A DNA stretch of 64,000 nucleotides from Fen-183 sp036504335 (lineage in GTDB: Bacteria > Acidobacteriota > Thermoanaerobaculia > UBA5066). Location: the NCBI GenBank assembly GCA_036504335.1, contig DASXVJ010000030.1, positions 1 to 64,000 of the forward strand, in the 5' to 3' direction. Positions 30,205 to 39,222 of the stretch are shown in pieces (the stretch's first letter is position 1; every line of letters begins with the position of its first letter). The translations under genes and the position numbers were made by a program. A model generated the notes under the pieces. That model was given only the letters and a program-made list of their open reading frames with translations. It did no database searches and was not told where the DNA came from.

Positions 30205-32652
30205 ATGGGCCTGGGATCTCCCCTCGGTTTCGCGCCGGGCACCGTCGCGATGTGGGCGGCGCTCGTCTTCGGGGTCCTGACCGCCCTCGCTTACTGGCGA
30301 GTCATGCGCATGGGTCATGCCGCTGAAGATTTTCTTGGAAAAGGCAAGCGGGGCACAGGCGCAGCGACGGCCGATGCCGCAGCCCTATTACCATTCGAAG
30401 AAAATCCGAATCTGAATTCGGATCTTTTCCTGGCTCGCCGTCTCTACTACGCCTTCACCTTTTCGGTCGTGCTCGCCTCGGTCCTCCTCATGGGCCGGCT
30501 CCTTTCCCACGACTTCCGCATCTCGTACGTCGCGTCGTACTCGGGCCGGGACCTCCCCTTCTACTACCTGTTCTCGACGTTCTGGGCCGGGCAGGAGGGC
30601 TCGTTCCTCCTCTGGCTCTTCTTCGGCTCGCTCATCGGCCTCTTCGTCCTTCGTTCGGCCAAGGAGCAGGAGCCGCCGGTCATGATCGTGTACGTCGCCT
30701 CCTTCATCGGGATCGTCGCGATCCTCGTGAAGCAGTCGCCGTTCCGATTCCTCGGGCAGATTCCGCCCGACGGCCAGGGCCTGAACCCGCTCCTGCAGGA
30801 CCCGTGGATGGTCATCCACCCGCCGGTCATGTTCTCGGGATTCGCGTCGCTCAGCGTGCCGTTTGCGTTCGCGGTCGCGGCTCTCTGGATGAGGCGCTGG
30901 GACGGCTGGGTCGTCCGCGCGATGCCCTGGGCGCTCTTCACGTTCGTGACGCTCGGGACCGCGATCCTCATGGGCGGCTACTGGGCGTACAAGACGCTCG
31001 GCTGGGGCGGCTACTGGGCGTGGGACCCCGTGGAGAACACGTCTCTCGTGCCGTGGCTCGCGACCGTGGCGCTCGTCCACGGGATGTACCTCCAGAAGGC
31101 GCGCGAGAAGCACCGGAAGATCAACATCATCCTGGCGATCCTCGCGTTCTGCTGCATCCTCTACGGCACGTTCCTGACGCGCTCAGGCGTCCTCGCCGAC
31201 TTCTCCGTCCATTCCTTCATCGACCTCGGGATCACGGGCTGGCTCGTCGCCATCATCGTGGTCTTCCTCGTGGGCGGTCTCGGTCTCCTCGCCTTCCGCT
31301 GGAAGGAGATCCCCGTCGTCTCCGACGTCGACGCGGAAACGGGCAAGGAGAAGGAAGAGCCCTTCCTCTCGCGCTCGGTGCTCTTCATCCTCTCCGTGAC
31401 CCTGTTCAGCGCCTCGGGCCTCGTCATCCTTCTCGGAACGTCCGCGCCGATCCTCACCCGCATCGGCGGCAAGGCGTCGCAGGTCTCGACGAGCTTCTAC
31501 AACGTCACGCACGCGCCGATCGCGGCGCTCATGGCGCTTCTCGTCGCGCTCGTCCCGTTCCTGTCCTGGCGCGGGGAGACGCTCGCCGTCGTGGCGAAAA
31601 AGGCGTTCGTCGCCGCCGCCATCGGCCTCATGGGCGGCGGCGTCGCTTTCGCGGCCGGCGTCCACTCGGCGCGCGACCTCGCGATCCTCACGTTCGCGGT
31701 CTTCGGGATGGCCGCGAACGCCCAGACGGTCGCGCTCTTCGTGCGGCGCAAGGCGGTTTCCACCGTCGGCGGCTATCTCGCGCACGTGGGCGTTTCGATC
31801 ATGCTCGTCGGGATCCTCGTCTCCGGCGTCTACGAGACGAAGACCCAGATCAACCTCCCGAAGGGACAGCCGACGCAGGTGGGCCGCCACACGATGACGT
31901 TCAACCGCGTCGTGTTCGTGAACGAGAAGGGCGACGTGAAGCCGTTCGAGGAGCTGAACATGGTCAGCCTCGACGACCGCCGCGCCAAGCAGGCGATGGA
32001 AGTCGACGTCGCGTCGCCGACCGGGAAGGTCTGGAAGGCCTACCCGAAGATGTACATGAACCAGCGCACGCAGCAGATGATGGCGAACCCCGACGTGCGC
32101 TCGACCCCGCTGATGGATCTCTACGTCTCGCCGCAATCCTATGACCCGGGCCAGCCCGCGCGCATCGAGGGCTCGACGATCGCGCTCAAGAAGGGCGAGA
32201 GCAAGAGCGCCGACGGGATCAAGATCAAGTTCCTGGACTTCTCGGCGGATCGCTCGGCGATCAACGACGCGAAGCGCCCGCACGTGACCGTCACCGCGAA
32301 CTTCCTCGTGACGACCGCCGAAGTCGCCGAGGAGAAGACCGCGCAGTACGTCATGTACTTCGGCGCGACCGCCGGCGGTCCGGCCACCGAGGCGCCCGAG
32401 ACGCCTCTCCCCGGCCGGGGCCGGATGCGCATCAAGCGTGTGTCCCCGAACGAGGGGACGTGCGAGCTGGAGCTCATGGGCGTCGCCGCGGGCGGCGACC
32501 TCAAGCCCGCGACGGCCGAGACGCTCTCGATCGACGTCACGACGAAGCCCCTCATCTCCCTCGTCTGGGGCGGGTTCTACGTGATGATGCTCGGCGGGCT
32601 CGTGGCGCTCCTCAGGCGCGCGAAGGACTCCCGGCAAGCCGCCGTCGCCTGA
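30205..32652 (+). CDS. ccmF: haem lyase subunit CcmF
   Basis: The 815-residue membrane protein is larger than the usual 650. It has the WWD signature GGYWAWDPVENTSL near residue 270 and GTFLTRSGVLADFSVHSF near 330. About 14 helices are followed by a long periplasmic region (about 550-790) and a last helix. It ligates haem to apocytochrome c. No CcmG or CcmH gene follows, so these must lie elsewhere or be absent. Two AT-rich patches sit in the loop after the first helix and encode LPFEENPNLN. Confidence 0.92.
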   Translation: MGLGSPLGFAPGTVAMWAALVFGVLTALAYWRVMRMGHAAEDFLGKGKRGTGAATADAAALLPFEENPNLNSDLFLARRLYYAFTFSVVLASVLLMGRLLSHDFRISYVASYSGRDLPFYYLFSTFWAGQEGSFLLWLFFGSLIGLFVLRSAKEQEPPVMIVYVASFIGIVAILVKQSPFRFLGQIPPDGQGLNPLLQDPWMVIHPPVMFSGFASLSVPFAFAVAALWMRRWDGWVVRAMPWALFTFVTLGTAILMGGYWAYKTLGWGGYWAWDPVENTSLVPWLATVALVHGMYLQKAREKHRKINIILAILAFCCILYGTFLTRSGVLADFSVHSFIDLGITGWLVAIIVVFLVGGLGLLAFRWKEIPVVSDVDAETGKEKEEPFLSRSVLFILSVTLFSASGLVILLGTSAPILTRIGGKASQVSTSFYNVTHAPIAALMALLVALVPFLSWRGETLAVVAKKAFVAAAIGLMGGGVAFAAGVHSARDLAILTFAVFGMAANAQTVALFVRRKAVSTVGGYLAHVGVSIMLVGILVSGVYETKTQINLPKGQPTQVGRHTMTFNRVVFVNEKGDVKPFEELNMVSLDDRRAKQAMEVDVASPTGKVWKAYPKMYMNQRTQQMMANPDVRSTPLMDLYVSPQSYDPGQPARIEGSTIALKKGESKSADGIKIKFLDFSADRSAINDAKRPHVTVTANFLVTTAEVAEEKTAQYVMYFGATAGGPATEAPETPLPGRGRMRIKRVSPNEGTCELELMGVAAGGDLKPATAETLSIDVTTKPLISLVWGGFYVMMLGGLVALLRRAKDSRQAAVA
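30391..30410. repeat. AT-rich dispersed mini-repeat, ccmF copy
   Basis: CCATTCGAAGAAAATCCGAA lies 60 bases after a related patch, GATTTTCTTGGAAAAGG (30329-30345). With the three bases before it, it reads TTACCATTCGAAGAAAATCC. This closely matches the minus-strand patch TTACCTTCGAAGACAATCC in the gamma-glutamyltransferase gene. Confidence 0.6.
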
Positions 32653-32686
32653 TCGTCGAGACGCGGTTTCATCGTCCTTCCGTCGG

Positions 32687-32692
32687 TAGACT
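32687..32692 (+). promoter_or_regulatory. -10 element of the M13 peptidase gene
   Basis: GGTAGACTCC belongs to the GTAGAATC family. The ATG at 32711 follows 18 bases later with an AAGGAG ribosome site, so this transcript does have a short leader. Confidence 0.4.
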
Positions 32693-32710
32693 CCCAGGGA
32701 AGGAGAAGCC

Positions 32711-34750
32711 ATGCGTTTCCGTGCGGCCGCCGTTCTCGTTCTCTCATTCGCTGGAATCCCCCTCTTCGCCCAGCCCGCGGCCCCAGCGAAGCCGAAGGCG
32801 ATCGACCCCGCCGACTTCGACGCCTCCGCGAAGCCCTGCGAGGACTTCTACCAGTTCGCGAACGGCGCGTGGCTGGCCGCGCACCCGATCCCGGCCGACC
32901 GCAGTTCGTACGGCGGCTTCGAGCAGCTCCGGGATCGCAACCGCGAGGTCGTCAAGAAGATCCTCGACGAGACGTCGGGGAAGGCCGACTGGCCGAAGGG
33001 CACGCCGCAGCAGAAGGTCTCCGACTTCTACGCGACCGGCATGGACGCCGCGGCGCGCGAGAAGGCCGGCGCCGCCCCGCTCGCGCCGTCCTTCGCGACG
33101 ATCGCGAAGCTGAAGTCGGCCGACGACCTCCCCGCCGTTCTCGCCGAGCTGCACCTCACGGGCGCGAACGCGGGCTTCGGCTTCCGCGTCGCGCCGGATG
33201 CGCGGGACTCCACGCGCACCATCGGGGTCTTCAGCCAGGGCGGCCTCGGGCTCCCCGACCGGGACTACTACCTGAAGGACGACGCCAAGTCGAAGGACCT
33301 GCGCGAGGCCTACCGCGCGCACGTCGCGAAGGTGCTCGAGCTCGTGGGCGACGCGCCGGAGACGGCGCGGGCCGGGGCGGACGTGGTCCTCGCGATCGAA
33401 ACGCAGCTCGCGAAGGTGTCGATCACGCGCGTCGAGAACCGCGACCCGCAGAAGACCTACAACAAGAAGACGCTCGCCGCCCTGAACGCCGAGGCTCCCG
33501 GCTTCGACTTCGCGAAGTTCCTCGCCGACATGGGCGCCTCCGCCTCGACCGAGGTCAACGTCCGGCAGCCCGGGTTCTTCGTCGGCTTCGCGGCCTATGC
33601 CCGGTCGATCCCGCCGGCCGACTGGCGCACGTACCTGCGCTGGCACGCCGCACGCGCGGCCGCGCCGTTCCTCTCGAAGGCGTTCCAGGACGAGGACTTC
33701 GCGTTCTCCGGGAAGAAGCTGAACGGCACTCCGGAGCAGGAGCCGACGTGGAGGCGCGTGCAGGCGGCGACGGACATGGCCCTCGGCGAAGCCGTCGGGC
33801 CGATCTACGTCGCGCGCGCCTTCAGCCCGAAGGCGAAAGAGCGCATGCGGGTGCTCGTCGAGAACATGCGCGCCGCCCTCAAGGAGCGGATCGAGGCGCT
33901 GCCGTGGATGGGCGCCGAAACGAAGGCGCAGGCCCAGCGGAAGCTCGCCGCCTTCAACGTGAAGATCGGCTATCCGGACGTCTGGAAGGACTACTCGGCC
34001 CTGACGATCTCGCGCGACGTCCCCTTCGCGGAGAACGTCCGCCGCGCCCGCGTCTTCGAGACGAAACGCAACCTCGCGAAGCTCGGCAAACCGATCGACC
34101 GCAAGGAATGGAACATGACGCCTCCGACCGTGAACGCGTACTACAACGCGTCGCTGAACGAGATCGTCTTCCCCGCCGGGATCCTCCAGCCGCCCTTCTT
34201 CTACGAGGACGCGGACGACGCCGTGAACTACGGCGGCATCGGCGTCGTGATCGGGCACGAGATGTCGCACGGCTTCGACGACTCCGGCAGCCAGTACGAC
34301 GCCGACGGCAACCTCAAGAACTGGTGGACGGCCGAGGACCGCAAGGCGTACGACGCGCGCACGGCGCTCATCGTGAAGCAGTTCGACGCGTACAAGCCGC
34401 TGCCGGACCAGGCCATCAACGGCAAGCTGACGCTCGGCGAGAACATCGGCGACCTCGGCGGCATCAAGGTCGCCTACGCCGCGATGCAGAAGGCCTACGC
34501 CGGCAAGTCGAAAGAGAAGATCGACGGCTTCACGCCGGAACAGCGCTTCTTCCTCTCGTACGCGACGATCTGGCGCAGCCAGTACCGCGACGAGGCGATG
34601 CGCGTGCAGCTGAATACGAACCCGCACAGCCCCGGCAAGTGGCGCGCCCTCGGCCCGCCGTCGAACCTGCCGGAGTTCTACGACGCGTTCGGCTGCGCCG
34701 ACGGGACGCCCATGCGCCGCGCGGAGGCCGACCGGCCGAGCATCTGGTGA
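32711..34750 (+). CDS. M13 family (neprilysin-like) metallopeptidase, secreted
   Basis: The 679-residue protein has a signal peptide of about 20 residues (ending LFAQ). It has the complete gluzincin site: GHEMSHGF with His516 and His520, and ENIGDLGG with the third ligand. NAYYNASLNEIVFPAGILQPPFF is the substrate-binding NAYY region. It should act in the periplasm or outside on peptides. It stands alone between ccmF and a convergent operon whose stop is four bases away. Confidence 0.93.
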   Translation: MRFRAAAVLVLSFAGIPLFAQPAAPAKPKAIDPADFDASAKPCEDFYQFANGAWLAAHPIPADRSSYGGFEQLRDRNREVVKKILDETSGKADWPKGTPQQKVSDFYATGMDAAAREKAGAAPLAPSFATIAKLKSADDLPAVLAELHLTGANAGFGFRVAPDARDSTRTIGVFSQGGLGLPDRDYYLKDDAKSKDLREAYRAHVAKVLELVGDAPETARAGADVVLAIETQLAKVSITRVENRDPQKTYNKKTLAALNAEAPGFDFAKFLADMGASASTEVNVRQPGFFVGFAAYARSIPPADWRTYLRWHAARAAAPFLSKAFQDEDFAFSGKKLNGTPEQEPTWRRVQAATDMALGEAVGPIYVARAFSPKAKERMRVLVENMRAALKERIEALPWMGAETKAQAQRKLAAFNVKIGYPDVWKDYSALTISRDVPFAENVRRARVFETKRNLAKLGKPIDRKEWNMTPPTVNAYYNASLNEIVFPAGILQPPFFYEDADDAVNYGGIGVVIGHEMSHGFDDSGSQYDADGNLKNWWTAEDRKAYDARTALIVKQFDAYKPLPDQAINGKLTLGENIGDLGGIKVAYAAMQKAYAGKSKEKIDGFTPEQRFFLSYATIWRSQYRDEAMRVQLNTNPHSPGKWRALGPPSNLPEFYDAFGCADGTPMRRAEADRPSIW

Positions 34751-34754
34751 GACC

Positions 34755-35303
34755 CTAGGACCGCGGCGCGGGACGGTCCGTGAGCACCGGCAGGTACGGG
34801 ACCCACGGACCGACCTGATCGCCGTACTGCTTCGCCAGGACGCGCGCCGCCTGCGCGACGTGCCCGAGGTCGTGCACGACCCAGGCGGCGAGCAGCTGGC
34901 GCAGCGTGACGGGGCCGAGTCCCGGGTGGATGCCAGGCAGATCGAGCTCGGCCGCGGTCAGACGCCAGGACTCCAGCACCGCGACGTTCACGGCCCTCAG
35001 GGCCGCGAACTCGTCGAGAAGCGACCCGAGCGGCCGGCCCGCGTTTCGCGCGCGGTGGCGGAAGCGGTCGTAGGGCTCGAAGCGGGGGTTCTCGCCGCGC
35101 GCGAGGATGATCCGCGCGCGCGGCATCCAGTCCGTCTCCTCTCCGTCGATGAGATGCCCGACGACGTCGAACGCGCTGAACGTGTCCGGCCCCTCCGTGC
35201 CGCCCACCCAGGACTCGGAGAGACCGGAGAGGAGCGCCTTGAAGGTTCCGGGAGTGCGGGACAGCACCTCGATCGCCGAGCCGAGCTCGAAGTCCATCGT
35301 CAC
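34755..35303 (-). CDS. DinB family protein
   Basis: The 182-residue four-helix protein has three spaced histidines of the DinB metal site: DVVGHLIDGEETDW near residue 50, and VVHDLGHVAQAARVL near residue 140. It is the second DinB-like gene in the window. Start codons at 35306, 35303 and 35297 are possible. The GTG at 35303 gives the GTGA overlap with the gamma-glutamyltransferase stop that is usual here. Confidence 0.8.
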   Translation of the reverse strand: MTMDFELGSAIEVLSRTPGTFKALLSGLSESWVGGTEGPDTFSAFDVVGHLIDGEETDWMPRARIILARGENPRFEPYDRFRHRARNAGRPLGSLLDEFAALRAVNVAVLESWRLTAAELDLPGIHPGLGPVTLRQLLAAWVVHDLGHVAQAARVLAKQYGDQVGPWVPYLPVLTDRPAPRS

Positions 35304-37234
35304 CACCCGATCCCGTAGTCCTCGCCGTGGTCGCTCGACCCGCCCCACATCGTGCCGTGGGCGCGGTCGAGCCAGATCGCGTTGATGGGGCCGGACGTCT
35401 TGGCGGCGGGCTCGAGCTTGTAGCCCATCTTCACGAGCTCGGCGCGCACCCAGGCCGGAAGGGACGCCGGGATCATCATCGCGCCGGGCCGCGACTCGTG
35501 GGCGCCGAACGAGCTCCGCATCTGGTAGCTGTTGACGTTCGCGGCCTCCGCCGCCTCCTGCACCGTCATCCCGAACTCGACGACGTTCAGAAAGAACTGC
35601 AGGAGGTTCTGGTCCTGCGAGTCCCCGCCCTGCACCGAGAAGCACAGGTACGGCTTGCCGTCCTTCAGCGCGAGCGTCGGCGTGAGCGTCACGCGCGGAT
35701 GCTTGCCGGGCTCGAGGACGTTGAACGGGTTCTCCGCGCGGTCCACGGCGAAGCTCTGCATGCGCTGGCTCATGCCGACGCCGGTCTTCCCCGCGATGAC
35801 CGCCGGGAGCCAGCCGCCCGACGGCGTGACGGAGACGACCCAGCCCTCGGCGTCCGCCGCCTCGACGGAGGTCGTGCCGGCGTAGAAGGAATTGGAAGAG
35901 AAAGGGTCTGCTGAAGAGGGAGAGGAAGAGAGGGGATTGTCTTCGAAGGTAAGAGGGTGGGGGCGCGGCGCGGCCGACGCCGCGTCCTGGTTCGTCACGG
36001 CAGGCGTGCGCGGCCGTTGGGGCGCCCCGGTCTTCCAACCTTCCAGGAGATCTTTGAACGGATTCTTTTCTCCTCCCTGGAACGGATAAGGGTCTCCAGG
36101 TTTCACCGCCGGGTCGTTCTTCGCCCAGTCGATCGTCTTCGCGCGCGCGGCGGCGTATTCCTTCGAAAGCAGTCCCTTCCTCGGGACACGCGCGTCGTCC
36201 CCGTACCAGAAGTCGCGGTCCGCGAACGCGAGGTTCATCGCCTGGTACAGCGCGTGGACGTACCGCGCGCTGTTGTAGCCCATCCCTTTCAGGTCCACCC
36301 CTTCGAGGATGTTCAGGGCCTGGAGCATCGCGGGACCCTGCGTCCACACGTCGAGCTTGTAGACGTCGATCCCCTTGTACGTCGTCTTCACCGGCTCTTC
36401 GATGCGGACCTTCCAGTTCGCGAGGTCCTCGAGCGTGTGGAGTCCGCCGACCTCCTGCGAGCCGCGCACGAACTCCCGCGCGACGTCGCCCCTGTAGAAG
36501 CGGTCGTACGCCGCGAGGATCGCGTCCTTCCGCGTCTTCCCCGCCGCGAGCGCCTGCTTTTCCGCCTCGACGAGCTTGCGCAGCGTCGCGGCGAGATCCG
36601 GCTGCCGGAAGATTTCGCCCGCCTGCGGCGGCAGGTCGCCCGGGCGCGGCAGGAGCACACGCCTGGACTCGGGCCACTTCAGAAGCCAGTCGCGCTGCCT
36701 GAGCGCGGTCGAGACGTGCTGCTGCTCGACCGGGTAGCCGTCCGCCATCTCGATGGCCGGCGCGAGAACCTCCGCGAGAGACAGCGTCCCGAACTCGGCG
36801 AGCATCACCATGATCCCGCCCGGCGTCCCGGGCGTGACGGCGGCGAGCGGGCCGTATTCCGGCGGGTACGCCATCCCCTTCGACCGGAAGAACTCCGGCG
36901 TCGCCCCGGTCGGCGCGACGCCGAGCGCGTTGATCCCGATCACCTTCCCGGTCTTCGGGTTGTAGATCAGCGCCTGGGTCTCGCCGCCCCACGACAGCGT
37001 GTCCCACATCGTCGAGGTCGCGGCGATCATCGCGGCCGCGGCGTCGACGGCGTTCCCGCCCTTCTGGAAGATCATCGCGCCCGCCGTCGCGGCGAGCGGC
37101 TTGCCGGTGATGGCGAGCCACTTCTTCGCGTGGAGGGGGGGCTTGTTCGTGGCGGCCCGGGAAAGCTGGCCGAGGGCGCCCGAGAGGGCGGCGACGGCGA
37201 ATCCGACGCGCAGAATCCGGCTGGACGGGGTCAT
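35300..37234 (-). CDS. gamma-glutamyltransferase family protein, secreted
   Basis: The 644-residue Ntn-hydrolase precursor has a signal peptide (about 1-28). The large-subunit motif is GAMIFQKGGNAVDAAAAM. AGTTSVEAADAEGWVVS contains the autoprocessing nucleophile Thr454. GGDSQDQNLLQFFLN and GAHESRPGAM lie in the small subunit. It would cleave gamma-glutamyl bonds such as those of glutathione in the periplasm. Right before the nucleophile there is a Ser/Pro-rich insert of about 45 residues, partly encoded by AT-rich patches. The ribosome site is inside a strong hairpin (see 37238). Confidence 0.88.
   Translation of the reverse strand: MTPSSRILRVGFAVAALSGALGQLSRAATNKPPLHAKKWLAITGKPLAATAGAMIFQKGGNAVDAAAAMIAATSTMWDTLSWGGETQALIYNPKTGKVIGINALGVAPTGATPEFFRSKGMAYPPEYGPLAAVTPGTPGGIMVMLAEFGTLSLAEVLAPAIEMADGYPVEQQHVSTALRQRDWLLKWPESRRVLLPRPGDLPPQAGEIFRQPDLAATLRKLVEAEKQALAAGKTRKDAILAAYDRFYRGDVAREFVRGSQEVGGLHTLEDLANWKVRIEEPVKTTYKGIDVYKLDVWTQGPAMLQALNILEGVDLKGMGYNSARYVHALYQAMNLAFADRDFWYGDDARVPRKGLLSKEYAAARAKTIDWAKNDPAVKPGDPYPFQGGEKNPFKDLLEGWKTGAPQRPRTPAVTNQDAASAAPRPHPLTFEDNPLSSSPSSADPFSSNSFYAGTTSVEAADAEGWVVSVTPSGGWLPAVIAGKTGVGMSQRMQSFAVDRAENPFNVLEPGKHPRVTLTPTLALKDGKPYLCFSVQGGDSQDQNLLQFFLNVVEFGMTVQEAAEAANVNSYQMRSSFGAHESRPGAMMIPASLPAWVRAELVKMGYKLEPAAKTSGPINAIWLDRAHGTMWGGSSDHGEDYGIGW
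35931..35957. repeat. AT-rich dispersed mini-repeat, gamma-glutamyltransferase copy
   Basis: On the minus strand this reads TTACCTTCGAAGACAATCCC and encodes LTFEDNP. The ccmF copy encodes LPFEENP. Weaker related patches lie at 35889-35905 and 36045-36070. Confidence 0.5.
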
Positions 37235-37237
37235 GGA

Positions 37238-37270
37238 CGCCTCCGAGCCGTTTGAGACGGCCCGGAGGCG
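37238..37270. promoter_or_regulatory. long hairpin that contains the gamma-glutamyltransferase ribosome site
   Basis: CGCCTCCG pairs with CGGAGGCG (8 bp) and GCCGT with ACGGC (5 bp), separated by a single A/C mismatch, around a TTGAG loop. On the minus strand the 3' arm GGAGG is the ribosome site for the ATG at 37234. It also lies just after the puuD-like stop (37287), so it may act as a terminator, a translational switch, or both. Confidence 0.55.
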
Positions 37271-37286
37271 ATCCTACCTCCGCCGC

Positions 37287-38045
37287 TCAGAACCCCTTGA
37301 CGGTCGCGGCCTTCTTGTACATCCAGAACGTGAACGCCCAGCCCACGAGGACGACGACGGGCAGCGCCCACTCGTAGCTCGCGGCCCACGTCGCGTGCTG
37401 CGCGAGCATCGTGAAGACGAGCGGCACGGACATGTACGTGTTGTGCTTGCTGCGCAGGCCCGCCATCGCGGCGACGGCCGGGTCCGGCTTCTCGCCGGCC
37501 TTGGTGGCCGCGATGATCTTCTTCTGCGCGGGCCAGATCCGCATCCAGACGTTCGCGGCCATGATCGTCCCGAACATCGCGCCGAGGTGGATCGACGTCC
37601 CTCGGAAGCCGAAGCCGCCGAAGCGCGAGAAGAACAGCACCGCCGCGGTCGCGACGGCGAGGCCCAGCCAGAAGTGGATCTCGGTCTTCGCGATCGCCTT
37701 CGAGAGCGGGTCGTAGACCGCGAAGAAGAGAAGGGCGACGAGGACCGCGACGCCGCCCGTGCCCCACGTCTTGACCGTCGGGTCTTTGAAGAGGAGTCCC
37801 GTGTTGTAGTAGACGAGGCCGAGAAGCACGAGGCCCGTGATCCACGTCCACGCCGCGCCCCAGCGGAACGCCCAGAGGGCGCGGGGCATGAGCTCGGGGA
37901 CGACCTTCTTCTTCGTGTCGCCGTCCATCGTCGGGACGAAGTTCGAATTCACGAAGTTGAAGAACCAGAGATGGCCGATCCACAGGATGCCCGCGACGAC
38001 GTGCGCCCAGCGGAACAGGGATTCGAGAAGGTTGTTTCCGTCCAT
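37287..38045 (-). CDS. PuuD-like urate hydroxylase membrane protein (no cytochrome domain)
   Basis: The 252-residue protein has about eight membrane helices. FRWAHVVAGILWIGHLWFFNFVNS at the N-terminus and HFWLGLAV and LGAMFGTIMAANVWMRIWPAQKKII in the middle match the membrane domain of PuuD, a urate-oxidising enzyme of purine breakdown. The C-terminal cytochrome c domain of described PuuD proteins is missing. No other purine genes are nearby, so the substrate is uncertain. Confidence 0.75.
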   Translation of the reverse strand: MDGNNLLESLFRWAHVVAGILWIGHLWFFNFVNSNFVPTMDGDTKKKVVPELMPRALWAFRWGAAWTWITGLVLLGLVYYNTGLLFKDPTVKTWGTGGVAVLVALLFFAVYDPLSKAIAKTEIHFWLGLAVATAAVLFFSRFGGFGFRGTSIHLGAMFGTIMAANVWMRIWPAQKKIIAATKAGEKPDPAVAAMAGLRSKHNTYMSVPLVFTMLAQHATWAASYEWALPVVVLVGWAFTFWMYKKAATVKGF

Positions 38046-38118
38046 CGGTTGTCCTCCGTATTTCGTTGAGACCGGATCTTAACGCCGGGAACCGCTCAGG
38101 CGCCGGCCGCCCGCGGCG

Positions 38119-39177
38119 TCAGGCGCCCACAGCTTTCGCCACCTGCTCGGCCAGGCGCAGGAACGCCTTCGCGACCGTCGAGTCCGGGTCAGACGCCATG
38201 ATCGGCGTGCCCGCGTCGCCCTGAAGCGCAACGCGCGGGTCGATCGGCACCTCCCCGAGGAACGGGACGCCGAGGAGGTCGGCCGTCTTCTTTCCGCCAC
38301 CGTGCTTGAAGATCTCGTCGCGGTTCCCGCACTTCGGGCACTCGTAGTAGCTCATGTTCTCGATGATCCCGAGGACGGGGACGTTGACCTTCTGGAACAT
38401 CGCGAGGCCCTTGCGCGCGTCGATGAGCGCGACGTCCTGCGGCGTCGTCACGATGACGGCGCCCGAGAGCGCGACCTTCTGCGTGAGCGTGAGCTGAGCG
38501 TCGCCCGTGCCGGGAGGCAGGTCGACGAGGAGGAAGTCCTGCTTCCCCCACGCGACGTCGCCGAGGAACTGCTCGACCGCCTTGAAGATCATCGGCCCGC
38601 GCCAGATCACCGGCGTGTCCGTGTCCATGAGGAAGCCGATCGACATGACGCGCACGCCGAAGCGCTCGATCGGGAGGATCTTCTCCTCCTCGTTCACGAA
38701 CGGCTTCGTGTTGATGCCCATCATCATCTGCTGTGACGGGCCGTAGATGTCCGAGTCCATGAGGCCGACCTCGTAGCCGAGCGTCTTGAGCGCGATGGCG
38801 AGATTGGCCGACACGGTGGACTTCCCGACGCCGCCCTTGCCGGACGCGACGGCGATCACGAAGCGCGTGTCCTTGAGGATGTCCTTGCGCCCGATCGCGC
38901 CCGCGATGACGGGAGGCTGGGGCGCGGCGGCCGTCACGGCGATCGTCACGGCGGAGACGCCGGGGATGGCCTTCAGGACGGTCTCGCACTCGCGCTTGAG
39001 CGTCTCCGCCGCTGCGGGCGCGTCGGTCGTGAGTGCGAGGCGGAAGGAGACGTTTCCGCCCCCGATCGTCAGGTCCTTGACGAAGCCGAAGGAGACGATG
39101 TCGCGCGAAAAGCCGGGGTACTTGACCTGCCGGAGCGCTTCGAGGACGGACTGTTCGTTGAGCTTGGTCGTGGACAA
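38119..39177 (-). CDS. Mrp/ApbC-type iron-sulfur cluster carrier ATPase
   Basis: The 352-residue protein combines an N-terminal MIP18/DUF59 domain (about 1-85) with a P-loop ATPase. ASGKGGVGKSTVSANLA is the deviant Walker A, LMDSDIYGPSQQ follows, and LVDLPPGTGDAQLTL is Walker B. The CPKC pair near residue 280 binds the bridging Fe-S cluster. It delivers clusters to apoproteins in the cytoplasm. The start is TTG at 39177, because no ATG or GTG fits the conserved N-terminus better. Confidence 0.93.
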   Translation of the reverse strand: MSTTKLNEQSVLEALRQVKYPGFSRDIVSFGFVKDLTIGGGNVSFRLALTTDAPAAAETLKRECETVLKAIPGVSAVTIAVTAAAPQPPVIAGAIGRKDILKDTRFVIAVASGKGGVGKSTVSANLAIALKTLGYEVGLMDSDIYGPSQQMMMGINTKPFVNEEEKILPIERFGVRVMSIGFLMDTDTPVIWRGPMIFKAVEQFLGDVAWGKQDFLLVDLPPGTGDAQLTLTQKVALSGAVIVTTPQDVALIDARKGLAMFQKVNVPVLGIIENMSYYECPKCGNRDEIFKHGGGKKTADLLGVPFLGEVPIDPRVALQGDAGTPIMASDPDSTVAKAFLRLAEQVAKAVGA

Positions 39178-39222
39178 GTTTGGATTCCCTCTCGGTGAGA
39201 GAGGATCTCACAAATCCGACCC

